NCBI GenBank assembly: GCA_030434875.1
Contig: JAUISW010000001.1
Span: forward strand, 441,001-505,000
DNA: 64,000 bases
Direction of reading: 5' to 3'
Origin: Lachnospiraceae bacterium C1.1
GTDB taxonomy: Bacteria > Bacillota > Clostridia > Lachnospirales > Lachnospiraceae
Position numbers and translations under genes: made by a program. Within the stretch, counting starts at the first letter, position 1. Every line of letters begins with the position of its first letter. Below, in pieces: positions 9,380 to 17,760 of this stretch. Below the pieces are notes generated by a model that was given only the letters and a program-made list of their open reading frames with translations, did not search any database and was not told the DNA's origin.

Positions 9380-9745
9380 TTATTTTCCTATTACATTTCC
9401 GATCGCTGTAAGGACTCTGTCGGCCTGGAAGGGCTTTATGATAAAATCCTTGGCGCCATATTCGATAGCTTCTACAATCATCCAGCGCTGACCTATTGCA
9501 GAACATATGACACAGTTGGCATCCGGATCCTGTGAGATGATCTTTCTCAGCGCCTGGATGCCATCGAGTTCAGGCATGGTAACATCGAGGAGAACAAGAT
9601 CAGGGTGAAGTTCGCTGTATTTCTCAACGGCCTGAAGACCGTTAGCTGCTTCACCTGCTATTGCATAACCGGCATTTTCGAGAACTTTTTTCAATATGGT
9701 ACGCATAAATGTTGAATCATCCGCAATTAAAATTCTTTTTGCCAT
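9380..9745 (-). CDS. CheY-like single-domain response regulator
   Basis: A 121-residue receiver domain without an output domain. Asp9 and Asp10 form the acidic pocket, Asp54 (VLLDVTMPE) is the phosphoacceptor, Ser82 is the switch hydroxyl and Lys104 (IIKPF) completes the site. The Pro-Phe after Lys104 and the TMPELDG motif are closest to CheY/CheY-like motility regulators. It is convergent with the YlmD-family gene and divergent from the CbiK-like gene, and has its own promoter at 9795-9823. Chemoreceptors and a histidine kinase lie 4-9 kb away, so a role in motility or signalling is likely. It could instead serve another kinase. Confidence 0.9.
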   Translation of the reverse strand: MAKRILIADDSTFMRTILKKVLENAGYAIAGEAANGLQAVEKYSELHPDLVLLDVTMPELDGIQALRKIISQDPDANCVICSAIGQRWMIVEAIEYGAKDFIIKPFQADRVLTAIGNVIGK

Positions 9746-9794
9746 CCCAATACCCCTCTGTTAAAGCGGCTTCAGAGCACCGCATATATATTCA

Positions 9795-9823
9795 AGAATA
9801 CTCCTAATTTGAGTTTTCGTCAA
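9795..9823 (-). promoter_or_regulatory. Promoter for the CheY-like gene
   Basis: Read on the minus strand, TTGACG (9823-9818) and TATTCT (9800-9795) are 17 bp apart. The start would be near 9788, giving a 43-nt leader to the ATG at 9745. Confidence 0.55.
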
Positions 9824-9836
9824 ACAGATTAGCAGG

Positions 9837-9865
9837 TTGACTAAGGGAATTATTTTTTGTATTCT
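9837..9865 (+). promoter_or_regulatory. Promoter for the CbiK-like gene
   Basis: TTGACT (9837-9842) and TATTCT (9860-9865) have a 17-bp spacer. Expected start near 9872, leaving a 45-nt leader with AGGAGGG before the ATG at 9917. It is back to back with the minus-strand promoter, with 13 bp between the two -35 elements. Confidence 0.5.
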
Positions 9866-9916
9866 TTTATTAGCGATAGCTAACAAAGCTGTCAAAACAA
9901 CCAAGGAGGGTTTAAT

Positions 9917-10702
9917 ATGAGTAAAAGTGTTATTATTCTTGCAAGTGTAGGAACAAATATTCTCCGTGCAAAAAAAGCAAGTTATGACATGATACGTAAG
10001 GATCTTGAACAGTATTCCGGACTTGACCTGCTTCATGTTTTCACGGATGATACCACGGCAAAAGCGGTATCTACCAGCCGCCATCCTGTTTATACGGTCG
10101 AGAATGCTGTTGAGACTGCCATAAGGAATGGTGCTGACAGGATACTTGTGATACCTGTATTTATGACAAAGGGTGAGTTATACAATGAACTTAAGAGCAG
10201 ACTTGATTTTTACAGTGATACGATAGAAATAAAAATTGCTGATTCCGTGCTTCATGATGAGAAGTCCTGTGCGGAATGTGCCGATGTCCTCATAAAGATT
10301 TTTGAATTCCAGACATATGCGCCTGAGAAGGTGTATCTGCTCGTAGATCATGGCAACCCGTATTATAAGGGAGCTGCAATGTCACATCTTCAGAAGAGCC
10401 TTGAGGATAAGTCCATTGATAACGTAAAGGTTATACAGCTCAAGGAAAAAGACAGCTTTGGACAGGCTGTAGCATGGCTTAAGCAGAAGAAAGCTGACGA
10501 GACAAACGCCCAGGTTGTTATTGTTCCACTTATCGTTGCATGGGGCGATTACATGGCTGACGAGCTTTACAACTCAGATGATTCCTTTATGTGGAAGCTC
10601 CGTGAGGCAGGATATCGTTCAGTATTTACAGGCAAAGGTCTGGGTGAATATGAGGAATTCCGTGCTGTATACAGGGCACGTCTTGATGCTATAAAGGGCT
10701 GA
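9917..10702 (+). CDS. CbiK-like class II cobaltochelatase homologue, one metal ligand changed
   Basis: A 261-residue protein with the two-half fold of CbiK, which inserts Co2+ into sirohydrochlorin in anaerobic cobalamin synthesis. The N-terminal half starts SVIILASVGTNILRAKKAS, matching the CbiK S-F-G-T-S opening region; the second half has LVDHGNPYYKG with His145, one of the known CbiK metal ligands. Where CbiK has GDHAxND, this protein reads GDYMADEL, so the second ligand histidine is replaced by Tyr212. No cobalamin genes are nearby. It may be a chelatase for another metal, a metal or tetrapyrrole carrier, or inactive. The family call is moderate; the cobalt reaction is not supported. Confidence 0.65.
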   Translation: MSKSVIILASVGTNILRAKKASYDMIRKDLEQYSGLDLLHVFTDDTTAKAVSTSRHPVYTVENAVETAIRNGADRILVIPVFMTKGELYNELKSRLDFYSDTIEIKIADSVLHDEKSCAECADVLIKIFEFQTYAPEKVYLLVDHGNPYYKGAAMSHLQKSLEDKSIDNVKVIQLKEKDSFGQAVAWLKQKKADETNAQVVIVPLIVAWGDYMADELYNSDDSFMWKLREAGYRSVFTGKGLGEYEEFRAVYRARLDAIKG

Positions 10703-10738
10703 GGATATTTAGTCTTAGGGAATACAAGTAGTTAAAAG

Positions 10739-10772
10739 ACCTGGCGCAGTTGCTTATGTGTCAGGTTTTTTT
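10739..10772 (+). terminator. Intrinsic terminator after the CbiK-like gene
   Basis: The stem ACCTGGC (10739-10745)/GTCAGGT (10760-10766), 7 bp with one G-T pair, is followed by seven Ts. Confidence 0.8.
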
Positions 10773-10988
10773 ATTTCGCAGGGAACTTATCAGCTTTATT
10801 GGATAAAATCTGTTTATGAAAAGGAAATTTTGTGAAAATTTCATGAAAAATTTGATTGTATAATTAAAAAAACAATAAAAGGTAGAACCAGATTGCTGAT
10901 TTATGGTACTATCTTGTAGATGCATTTGAGATCAGGGAATCAAATGCGGTTTAATGATTCACTAATAATAAAAAAGAGAGGAAAAACA

Positions 10989-11999
10989 ATGAGAAGAAAG
11001 AAAGCTTTATCATTACTGCTTGCTTTTGCAATGGTTTTCACAACTAATATTGCAGCATTTGCAGATGATGTAGTAACAACAGAGTCTACAGTTGAGGTAG
11101 AGTCAACACAGTCACCCAATGCACTTCAGTCAATGAATGACCTTACAGATCAGGTTTCATACAACCGTACTGTAAGCGGCGGATACGTTGAGTACAAGGC
11201 CGGTGTTTACTATGAGAACACAAAGCCTACTCCTGATGATCTTGACATCTATCTTCACCTCGATAACAGCAGTTCCCAGTATAATGGCTGCTATGTTCCG
11301 GTTAAGACTATAAAGATAACAAGCTCAAATAAGAAGAAGGCAGGACAGATCACTTTCAAGGTTAGAAGCATCAAGGGTGCATCTTACATTGTAAGTTCTA
11401 ATAATTTTTATGGATGGCGTGATGCAGCTTCCAAGGAAAAGGTAGAGGAAGAGAATGTTTATGTAGGTGATAGAGAAGATGTTACATCTGCAGGTCTTTC
11501 CAAGAAGCAGGCTAAGGCAGCATATAAAGAGCTTAAGTCATACCTTAAGAGTGTCAAAGGCACAGAGATGACAACGACCATAGTTCCAAGAACTATTTTC
11601 ACAGCCATCGATAAGAGCCTTCTTCCTAAGAAGAACAAGAAGATCTCCTATGAGTGCTATGAGGATGGTTCGGTTAACGCATCAATGTCAAATGATGTAA
11701 AGACTGCTGAAGGTCTTAAGCATACCATAGCTGTTCAGCTTTCTGGCAGCAAGGTAAAGGCATACTACATCACAGCTACTGACGTAAATGAGTCTATCCG
11801 TCTTCAGAATGGTACTACCATCAAGGCAGCACCTGCTGAAAAGAATACGTTCTATGATGGATATGTAGGAAAGTACAAGATCGGTTATACACAGATTAAG
11901 AACAAGTATGTAGATTACAATTCTTCAACAGGTGTTATCACTATCAATGATGACAACTATGCAGTATCTGCAAACCTTGTTGTAAGCAAGACAAAGTAA
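10989..11999 (+). CDS. Secreted protein of unknown function
   Basis: A 336-residue exported protein. The signal peptide is clear (MRRKKALS, hydrophobic LLLAFAMVFTTNIAAF, cleavage near AFA-D). The mature part is rich in Lys, Ser, Thr and Tyr, with no transmembrane segment, anchor motif, cysteine pair or catalytic motif I recognise; its even beta-rich composition suggests an extracellular binding or wall-associated protein. The ATG at 10989 follows AGAGAGG; an in-frame ATG at 10920 lacks a ribosome-binding site and would hide the signal peptide. The 216 bp upstream (10773-10988) are AT-rich, with a TATAAT at 10859-10864 but no matching -35 box. A fold-back element lies between its stop and its terminator. 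Confidence 0.75.
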   Translation: MRRKKALSLLLAFAMVFTTNIAAFADDVVTTESTVEVESTQSPNALQSMNDLTDQVSYNRTVSGGYVEYKAGVYYENTKPTPDDLDIYLHLDNSSSQYNGCYVPVKTIKITSSNKKKAGQITFKVRSIKGASYIVSSNNFYGWRDAASKEKVEEENVYVGDREDVTSAGLSKKQAKAAYKELKSYLKSVKGTEMTTTIVPRTIFTAIDKSLLPKKNKKISYECYEDGSVNASMSNDVKTAEGLKHTIAVQLSGSKVKAYYITATDVNESIRLQNGTTIKAAPAEKNTFYDGYVGKYKIGYTQIKNKYVDYNSSTGVITINDDNYAVSANLVVSKTK

Positions 12000-12005
12000 T
12001 TTAAC

Positions 12006-12171
12006 ATGATGTCAGGGTCAAAAGTCATTATCCACGGCAGTCTTGACTGTCGGTGGATGAATGGCTTTATGACCCGCCCCAATATGAGTGTGAAGTGGGG
12101 CGTAGCACCACGAGAACACGAATATTGGGAGATTGTGGGAGCACGAAGTGCGGAGCGATCCATGACATCAT
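12006..12171. repeat. 166-bp fold-back (palindromic) element
   Basis: The ends form a 9-bp inverted repeat, ATGATGTCA (12006-12014) and TGACATCAT (12163-12171). Inside are a long imperfect hairpin (12015-12075: GGGTCA..TGACCC, AAAGTCATT..AATGGCTTT, ATCCAC..GTGGAT), a 7-bp GC-rich hairpin (CGCCCCA/TGGGGCG, 12075-12102) and a GCACGAAGTGC mini-hairpin (near 12141). It sits between a stop codon and the gene's terminator. Its GC content is higher than the flanks. It may be a small mobile repeat (MITE/REP-like) or a structured RNA carried in the 3' UTR. Confidence 0.6.
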
Positions 12172-12190
12172 TTTTGATCTTAACATCAAT

Positions 12191-12226
12191 AAAAAATCCC
12201 GGACTTTTAAGTCCGGGATTTTTTTT
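12191..12226. terminator. Bidirectional intrinsic terminator
   Basis: A near-perfect palindrome, TCCCGGACTT/AAGTCCGGGA, flanked by A6 on the left and T8 on the right. It lies between convergent genes and can stop transcription on both strands. Confidence 0.92.
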
Positions 12227-12231
12227 ATAAG

Positions 12232-12984
12232 TCAGATGCTGAAGTCTATGGAACGCCCGAGCATTTTTTCACTTTCTGACTCAACGCTGTCGGTCCGTTT
12301 CTGGATGGAGAATTCGCTGATCTTTTTCAGCAGTCCCTCAAGGCTGTTGGAAGTAAGAACTTCAACATCACCTTTTTCCAATGCTGCCTTACGCTTTTCT
12401 TCACGGTCAGCTTTTTCAGATCTTTTCTCAGCGATTTTTTCGTCTGCTTCTGCTTTTTCTTTACGTTTTTCACGGATCTCGCTCATTTTTTCAGAAGCTG
12501 ATTCATTTGCCTTATTCATAACTGCAAAGAAGCTCGTATTGCCATCTTTATCGGCGGTGATACCATAGGAGAGAATGTCTGAATTACTTTCTGCTGCCTT
12601 GCCCAAGGTTGAGGAAGCCTGCCTTGCCATTTCAATGATGCCTTCATATTTATTACGGAGACCTTCGTCATTTGCCATGGCTTCGACTTCATCTTCACCA
12701 ATAACCACTACCATTTTGTTGGCATTTCCGAAACTTGCCAGATTTGCCTTTGCTTCTTCTTTTTTGTCAGCGCTTACGATGACGAAGTCCATGTCTGAAT
12801 ATTTCTGACGGAGTTCTTTGTAGTAATCTTTAGCCTTGTCACTTAGATTTACGTCACCGAAGGTGGTACCATATTCTTCCGTAGTTTTCTGAACAGTTTT
12901 CTGACTGTTTTTCTTTGTTTTCACTGTGCCGTCCAGAGCATTGTTGCTCATCATACTGTTTAATGCATCAGATATAGAACTCAT
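12232..12984 (-). CDS. DUF6033-like protein of unknown function
   Basis: A 250-residue cytoplasmic protein starting MSSISDALNSMM; the ATG at 12984 follows AAGGAGG with 6 bp spacing. The body has YYKELRQKYSDMDFVIVSAD and a Gly/Ala-rich centre, then a highly charged predicted coiled coil (EIREKRKEKAEADEKIAEKRSEK split by short breaks, about residues 165-205), and a C-terminal Ser/Glu-rich end. The pattern resembles the Lachnospiraceae family annotated DUF6033, recalled by eye. A sigma-28-like -10 element lies upstream and chemotaxis genes flank it, which hints at a motility-linked role, but no function can be assigned. Confidence 0.65.
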   Translation of the reverse strand: MSSISDALNSMMSNNALDGTVKTKKNSQKTVQKTTEEYGTTFGDVNLSDKAKDYYKELRQKYSDMDFVIVSADKKEEAKANLASFGNANKMVVVIGEDEVEAMANDEGLRNKYEGIIEMARQASSTLGKAAESNSDILSYGITADKDGNTSFFAVMNKANESASEKMSEIREKRKEKAEADEKIAEKRSEKADREEKRKAALEKGDVEVLTSNSLEGLLKKISEFSIQKRTDSVESESEKMLGRSIDFSI

Positions 12985-13048
12985 AATTAAACCTCCTTGT
13001 TTGAAATGCATGACATCCTTGTTCATATGGCGATATGCCTTCATTATC

Positions 13049-13075
13049 TTATCGGCAGATCATAATAAAAAATCA
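13049..13075 (-). promoter_or_regulatory. Possible sigma-28 (SigD/FliA-type) promoter
   Basis: On the minus strand GCCGATAA (13056-13049) is an exact flagellar-sigma -10 element, 64 bp upstream of the DUF6033-like start. The -35 position reads TGAT instead of TAAA, so the match is only half convincing. Confidence 0.3.
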
Positions 13076-13197
13076 AGACTTGTTTTATAAAAAATTAAAA
13101 ATATTAGAGCTGATTGTATATTATTAAAAACCATAAAGCCATTATTCATAAGTTATAATTAATCTATATCATATTTTGAATACAGGAGGTAATTTTC

Positions 13198-13452
13198 ATG
13201 AGGGTTCTTTTTGATAATGCTGATGTTAGAGAGGTTGCCAGTGCAGAGGTTAAGCCTATGGATCTGGGTGGGGGCAAGATAGTCGGGACACAGATCAATT
13301 TTATCCTGTATCCGACAGGTGACCATATGACTGTAATTTATAAAGACAGTATCTCGATCGAAGAGTCAGGTCAGAGGGCACTTGATTTCATAAAGACTCT
13401 TTATGAGAAAGGATATGCAGACCTTTCTAACGAGCCTATAGAGAAACTTTGA
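13198..13452 (+). CDS. Small conserved-looking protein of unknown function
   Basis: An 84-residue soluble protein with a strong ribosome-binding site (CAGGAGGT, 7 bp from the ATG). It starts MRVLFDNADVREV and contains a hydrophobic beta-strand pair (TQINFILYPTGDHMTVIYKD) followed by a helical end; no cysteines, no export signal. It resembles no family I know. A TATAAT is present at 13154-13159 without a good -35. It lies upstream of a chemoreceptor gene, separated by a hairpin. Confidence 0.65.
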   Translation: MRVLFDNADVREVASAEVKPMDLGGGKIVGTQINFILYPTGDHMTVIYKDSISIEESGQRALDFIKTLYEKGYADLSNEPIEKL

Positions 13453-13469
13453 GGTACTATTCAGTTAAC

Positions 13470-13491
13470 AGCCGGCACATTGCTGCCGGCT
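13470..13491. other. GC-rich hairpin without T tract
   Basis: The perfect 8-bp stem AGCCGGCA/TGCCGGCT with a 6-nt loop lies 18 bp after the stop of the small protein. No T run follows, so it is either a weak or factor-assisted terminator, or an mRNA-stabilising 3' hairpin ahead of the chemoreceptor. Confidence 0.5.
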
Positions 13492-13555
13492 CAGTAAGGA
13501 CATAAAGTGGGAATACTTTGAATGCTGATCATAAGTGCGAGTGGGAGATTTTGTT

Positions 13556-15604
13556 ATGGCGAATAATGAAGCGAAAGAGGAATTAAAAGAGGAAATTACA
13601 GAAAGAAAGCTTAAAAAAAGCATAAGCACCTTACTGCTTTCTATCCTTTTACCGGTAACTATTGTTGGGATAGTGGTCATAATACTGGTCATTACGGGGC
13701 AGGCAGAAAAAACGATACGGTCGCTTTCGTTTTCTGACCTGAAGGCGGAAACTGCAGTGAACGCAGAAAGCCTGTCAATGGTGTATGAGGATATAGAATC
13801 CAAGTACGATAAATACATTGAGATCCTGGAGTCAACTGATTTTGAATCAGAGGAGAAGCTTTTTGAATTTCTTGAGGCTACTGTGTATTATGAGGATGAG
13901 GCAGACTTTCTGATAACAGTAGGATTTGAGGATGATTCCTATGTCCTTTCAAATCACCAGAGGCTTGATGAGAGCTGGAAGCCGAGTGAGAGACCATGGT
14001 ACAAGCAGGCATGGGAAATAGAAGGATACTCCAATACGGAACCTTATATAGATTCGACTACCGGCAATCTTGGGATTTCAATAGTTAAGAAATTCACCCT
14101 GAAATCCGGGAAAAAGGGAGCTATATGTATCGATGCCTACCTTGATAACATGCATGATCAGGTGGCAGCCCTGACCCCGATGGGAAGCGGTAAATCCGCA
14201 TTACTTGATTTTGAGCATCAGTATATAGTATCGTTCTTTGATGAGGAATTTGAAGGCAAGGCATTTTCGGAAGTGGATGATGAATTTGTAACAGGCGCTG
14301 TAGAATATATGAACCAGAATTCTAACGATGTTGCAAAGATCAATACGATCAATGGAAAAACCTATATTTATGCAGTTGATGTACCCGGAACGAGCTGGAC
14401 TCTGATATCGACAGTTCCTGAGAGTGCTACATTAAAAGAACTCAGGCATTTCCAGATGATATCATATATCCTGATGATAATAATCGTAATAGTCATAGCT
14501 CTTATTATTCTTTATACCGTAAGGAATTATGTAGCGCAGCCGGTAAAGGCACTTGCAAGGAAGATCGAGATGGTTTCTGCAGGAGACTTTACTGCTGAGT
14601 TTAAGCCCGGAAAGGGTGATGAGATCGGACTTATCAGGGATGAACTAAGGGAATATACTGAAAAGATGAGGACTTCTTTGCGAGAGATACAGTCCACAGC
14701 TGAAGAACTTAAAAAAGAAGCGGAACACAGTAAAGATGCAGCAAAGAGCATGACTGAGCAGACTGGTGAGCAGTCCAACTCCATGCAGCAGATCCAGGAA
14801 GCCATGGAGGGCATGACAAATGCTGTAAGCGAGCTTGCAGGTAATGCTACAGAGCTTGCCGGTGCGGTCAATGAGCTTACAGAAAAAGGAAATGAAGCTA
14901 ATGACACTGTTATCAGACTTGTAGAGCAGGCCGAGACAGGACAGAAGGATATGTCTTCTGTTCAGGATAACATGGATCATATCTGTGATTCCATGGATGA
15001 AATGAATAAGGTTGTTATCGGTGTAGGAGAATCTGCTGAAAAGATCACCGGAATCGTTGAAATGATCGATTCCATAGCAATGCAGACGAACCTTCTGTCG
15101 CTCAATGCTTCAATAGAGGCGGCAAGAGCAGGAGAAGCAGGAAAGGGATTTGCTGTAGTTGCTGGTGAAATAGCAAAACTTGCACAGGACAGCTCTGAAT
15201 CAGCCGGAAAGATCGCAGAGATCATTCACGATATTACAGAGCAGATAAGAGTTCTTTCGGAGAAATCACAGGCAAATGTTAATGCGATCTCCTCCAGCGC
15301 AGAAGCGGTCACAACTGCAGGAGATACTTTTGAAAGAATTTACAAAGAACTCAATGATACAAGCTCGACCATGCAGAATATGATCAAGATGATGGGCGGA
15401 GTTGACGGAATAGCATCTTCGGTAGCTGCTATTTCAGAGGAACAGTCAGCAAGTTCGGAAGAAGTTACTGCCACTGTTGAAAATCTTGCAACCAGTGCAC
15501 AGAGAGTTGCAGAAGAGAGCAAGGGTGTTGATGAAAGCGCAAATATTGTAGCTGAATCTGCTGTATCTATTGGTGAAGAACTCGGAAAATTCAAGATCGA
15601 CTGA
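13556..15604 (+). CDS. Methyl-accepting chemotaxis protein with extracellular Cache domain
   Basis: A 682-residue transmembrane chemoreceptor. A short charged N-terminus leads to TM1 (about 22-50, [20 protein letters not shown]), then a periplasm-facing dCache-like sensor (about 55-295; RPWYKQAW and [15 protein letters not shown] are typical), TM2 (about 300-323), a HAMP linker and the cytoplasmic coiled-coil signalling domain. The hairpin tip ([21 protein letters not shown]) that contacts CheA/CheW is intact. The start is taken at ATG 13556 (GGGAG upstream); an in-frame GTG 21 bp earlier is possible. Its ligand is probably a small organic acid or amino acid, judging only from the Cache class. 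It is followed by its own terminator. Confidence 0.93.
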   Translation: MANNEAKEELKEEITERKLKKSISTLLLSILLPVTIVGIVVIILVITGQAEKTIRSLSFSDLKAETAVNAESLSMVYEDIESKYDKYIEILESTDFESEEKLFEFLEATVYYEDEADFLITVGFEDDSYVLSNHQRLDESWKPSERPWYKQAWEIEGYSNTEPYIDSTTGNLGISIVKKFTLKSGKKGAICIDAYLDNMHDQVAALTPMGSGKSALLDFEHQYIVSFFDEEFEGKAFSEVDDEFVTGAVEYMNQNSNDVAKINTINGKTYIYAVDVPGTSWTLISTVPESATLKELRHFQMISYILMIIIVIVIALIILYTVRNYVAQPVKALARKIEMVSAGDFTAEFKPGKGDEIGLIRDELREYTEKMRTSLREIQSTAEELKKEAEHSKDAAKSMTEQTGEQSNSMQQIQEAMEGMTNAVSELAGNATELAGAVNELTEKGNEANDTVIRLVEQAETGQKDMSSVQDNMDHICDSMDEMNKVVIGVGESAEKITGIVEMIDSIAMQTNLLSLNASIEAARAGEAGKGFAVVAGEIAKLAQDSSESAGKIAEIIHDITEQIRVLSEKSQANVNAISSSAEAVTTAGDTFERIYKELNDTSSTMQNMIKMMGGVDGIASSVAAISEEQSASSEEVTATVENLATSAQRVAEESKGVDESANIVAESAVSIGEELGKFKID

Positions 15605-15619
15605 TCATTGTAATTTACA

Positions 15620-15650
15620 GGAACCTGCATTTATTGTGGGTTCCTTTTTT
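15620..15650 (+). terminator. Intrinsic terminator after the chemoreceptor
   Basis: The stem GGAACC (15620-15625)/GGTTCC (15639-15644) is followed by six Ts. Confidence 0.85.
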
Positions 15651-15754
15651 AATAAAAATTTATACCTATCTTTTGTTGAATCGTATAAATTAATAAATTA
15701 AGATATTAACTTTTAAGTCGCAGGATTATTTTTGATCATAAGGAGGTTCAGAAT

Positions 15755-15994
15755 ATGAAGGAAATTAATGATTCCAAGCTTGATAGTGTAGTAGGTGGCG
15801 GTAATGGCGGTGGAATTTTCAACGCCAAGGATATAGTAGGTCATAAAGAAGGAAAGGAATGGGAAGTTTTAGATAAAAAGGGGGAAGTAATAGCACGCTG
15901 CTCCAGCAGAGATGAAGCTATTTATGAGGCTGGCAAAAAGGATGTCGGATTCAAGGAAATAGGCTGGGACGAAGTCTGCAGGATGCGTGGATAA
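15755..15994 (+). CDS. Small protein with double-glycine leader (bacteriocin/pheromone-like)
   Basis: A 79-residue protein with a strong RBS (AAGGAGG). The N-terminus MKEINDSKLDSVVGG is a canonical double-glycine leader: acidic or amphipathic, with hydrophobic residues at the expected distances before GG. Such leaders are cleaved and exported by peptidase-containing ABC transporters (C39 family). The rest is Gly-rich at first (GGNGGGIF), then hydrophilic and charged (EGKEWEVLDKKGEVIARC), with two single cysteines. It is unlike a class II bacteriocin core, so a signalling or toxin-antidote peptide, or an unrelated small protein, remains possible. No C39 transporter is in the window. It has its own terminator (16014-16043) and appears monocistronic. 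Confidence 0.6.
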   Translation: MKEINDSKLDSVVGGGNGGGIFNAKDIVGHKEGKEWEVLDKKGEVIARCSSRDEAIYEAGKKDVGFKEIGWDEVCRMRG

Positions 15995-16013
15995 AATATA
16001 AAAATCTTAAATG

Positions 16014-16043
16014 GAGAAGTCCTGTGAAGGGCTTCTCTTTTTC
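16014..16043 (+). terminator. Intrinsic terminator after the double-glycine peptide gene
   Basis: The stem GAGAAGTCC/GGGCTTCTC (one mismatch) with loop TGTGAA is followed by a T-rich tract. Confidence 0.82.
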
Positions 16044-16080
16044 TGTTTTCGCAAAAAAACAAAAAGAATAATAAATTTTA

Positions 16081-16108
16081 TAAATTTTTTTTGTGTTATA
16101 ACTGATAT
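16081..16108 (+). promoter_or_regulatory. Possible sigma-28-type promoter for the Hpt-kinase-receptor operon
   Basis: TAAA (16081-16084) and ACTGATAT (16101-16108) are 16 bp apart, resembling the TAAA-N15-GCCGATAT flagellar-sigma pattern with two mismatches and one extra spacer base. It is 70 bp upstream of the Hpt start. Weak evidence, given because all three genes downstream are chemotaxis-like. Confidence 0.25.
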
Positions 16109-16181
16109 TTCTACTGAGGGATTTTAATATTTACATATCGGACTTGCTCAAAAGTCCTGAAAGATAATGAGGGGATAAAGA

Positions 16182-16526
16182 ATGACAGTAGAGGAATTTT
16201 ATAATAATACAGGCGGAGACTATGAAGAGATCATAAAGCGGCTTAAGGCTCCTGAGAAGGTTGTCCGTTTTGTAAACATGTTTATGAAGGATGGAAATTA
16301 CAATGACCTTAAAGCTGCCATAGAGGAAAAAAATGCTGAGGCGGCTTTTAAGGCTGCACATAACCTAAAAGGAGTATCGGCAAATCTGTCATTTAAGAAA
16401 CTTACAGCTGCTGCATCCGATATCACAGAAGCTTTGAGAAACGGGGAACTCGAAAAAGCAATAGAGATAATGCCCAGAGTTTCGGAATGTTATGAGCTTA
16501 TAGCTGCCCTGGTCGGGGAACTGTGA
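16182..16526 (+). CDS. Histidine phosphotransfer (Hpt) domain protein
   Basis: A 114-residue stand-alone Hpt protein, a four-helix relay that moves phosphate between a kinase or receiver and another receiver. The phosphorylatable His60 lies in AAHNLKGVSANLSF, the classic HxLKG signature. No receiver or other domain is attached. It is the first gene of a three-gene unit, 16 bp before a PAS histidine kinase and followed by a soluble chemoreceptor fragment. The kinase downstream lacks its own receiver domain, so the partner receiver must be elsewhere; the CheY-like protein at 9380-9745 is the only one in the window. Confidence 0.92.
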   Translation: MTVEEFYNNTGGDYEEIIKRLKAPEKVVRFVNMFMKDGNYNDLKAAIEEKNAEAAFKAAHNLKGVSANLSFKKLTAAASDITEALRNGELEKAIEIMPRVSECYELIAALVGEL

Positions 16527-16542
16527 GGAAGGGGGAGAGGAT

Positions 16543-17760
16543 TTGAACAGTTTTGCCATGGTTACAGAGGTTTTTGACAAGACCTCTGAGATAATCTGTT
16601 TTTTTGATTCCGAAGGTCTGATAAGATATATGAACCAGAGCGGAAAGAATGAATTAAAAGCAGAAGTGATGGAAACAAACATAAGGGAGATCCTGCCTAA
16701 TTTTTTCCCTCAGGACACAGATATATTTTCTTTTATATCTTCGCAGACATCGGAAGAGATAAAAGCTGATGCTTACAGAAAGAACCATAGCTGCTTTCCT
16801 GTAAAAATGAAGGTTTTTATCGCAGACAATATCTCAGGAAAAGAGATGGGAATCTGCATAATAACGGATATACGGGATTATGACCTTCAGGAAAAACAGA
16901 AAAAAAAGATGGAAGAGGAAATGAAAGAAGTCCTTAAGGCACAGGATACTTTCGTTGCGAACCTTACCCATGAGCTCAGAACGCCGGTCAATGGGATAAA
17001 GGGACATATAAATAACCTAAAAGCGGATGAAGAGGACGCAGGAAAAAGAAGGACTATGAACATAGTCCTGAACTGCTGCGAAAACATGGAAAAGATCATT
17101 GATAATCTTCTGGATTATGCAAAGATTGAAAATGACAAGATGGAAATACAGGAAGAGAAGTTTTCGCTGTATAAGCTTATCGATGACTGTATAAATACTT
17201 CCATATCCGTTGCGAATGAAAAGGGACTTAATCTTACAAGTCATATAGCAGATAACGTGCCCAATGAGGTGACAGGTGATGAATTCCGGCTGAGTCAGGT
17301 AATTAACAATCTTATCAATAATGCGCTCAAATTCACGTCTATGGGGCACGTGGCGCTGGAAGTCTACAAAACAAAACAATCAGGGAAAACAGCTGAACTT
17401 ACTTTTTTTGTTATGGATACAGGCATAGGTATGTCTGAAGAAGATAAGGACAAGCTTTTTAAAAGTTTCACACAGGCTGATGGCTCGATAACCAGAAAAT
17501 ATGGCGGGACCGGGCTGGGTCTTTATGTGTGTAAACAGATCGTCGAGCTGATGGGAGGCCATATAGAGGTTGACAGTGAAAAGGGCAAGGGATCGACATT
17601 CATATTCACGGTAAACCTGGGCTGTGAGAATGAAGATGGAGCCGATGGTGAGGAACTCACTATAGAAGACCTTAAAAGCTCTCTGATATTTGACAGGGAG
17701 CACGAGGATAAGGAGGAAATGCTGGAGTATGGAAATCCCAGAAATCTCGGCATCAATTAA
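16543..17760 (+). CDS. PAS-domain sensor histidine kinase (soluble)
   Basis: A 405-residue cytoplasmic kinase without transmembrane segments. Residues about 5-115 form a PAS sensor (ICFFDSEGLIRYMNQSG), a short coiled coil follows, then HisKA with His143 (ANLTHELRTPVNG) and a complete HATPase_c domain: N box (NNLINNALKF), DTGIGMSEED, FxQADGSITRKYGGTGLGL. The last 40 residues are an acidic tail (EDLKSSLIFDREHEDKEE) that overlaps the next gene. The start is TTG at 16543, just after GGGGGAGAGG; an ATG at 16558 is the alternative. It has no receiver domain although its kinase core is of the hybrid type. It sits between the Hpt and the soluble receptor genes, 32 bp overlapping the latter. Confidence 0.92.
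   Translation: MNSFAMVTEVFDKTSEIICFFDSEGLIRYMNQSGKNELKAEVMETNIREILPNFFPQDTDIFSFISSQTSEEIKADAYRKNHSCFPVKMKVFIADNISGKEMGICIITDIRDYDLQEKQKKKMEEEMKEVLKAQDTFVANLTHELRTPVNGIKGHINNLKADEEDAGKRRTMNIVLNCCENMEKIIDNLLDYAKIENDKMEIQEEKFSLYKLIDDCINTSISVANEKGLNLTSHIADNVPNEVTGDEFRLSQVINNLINNALKFTSMGHVALEVYKTKQSGKTAELTFFVMDTGIGMSEEDKDKLFKSFTQADGSITRKYGGTGLGLYVCKQIVELMGGHIEVDSEKGKGSTFIFTVNLGCENEDGADGEELTIEDLKSSLIFDREHEDKEEMLEYGNPRNLGIN

Noticed and set aside
12006..12568. Open frames of 74 and 171 codons in the fold-back element and antisense to the DUF6033-like gene
   Set aside because: They follow palindromic or antisense sequence, have no ribosome-binding site and no recognisable protein character.
17690..17760. 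Frameshift fusing the histidine kinase with the soluble receptor
   Set aside because: Both proteins are complete, the kinase has a full ATPase domain and a natural tail, and the receptor has its own ATG and upstream AGGAGG; an ordinary gene overlap explains it.
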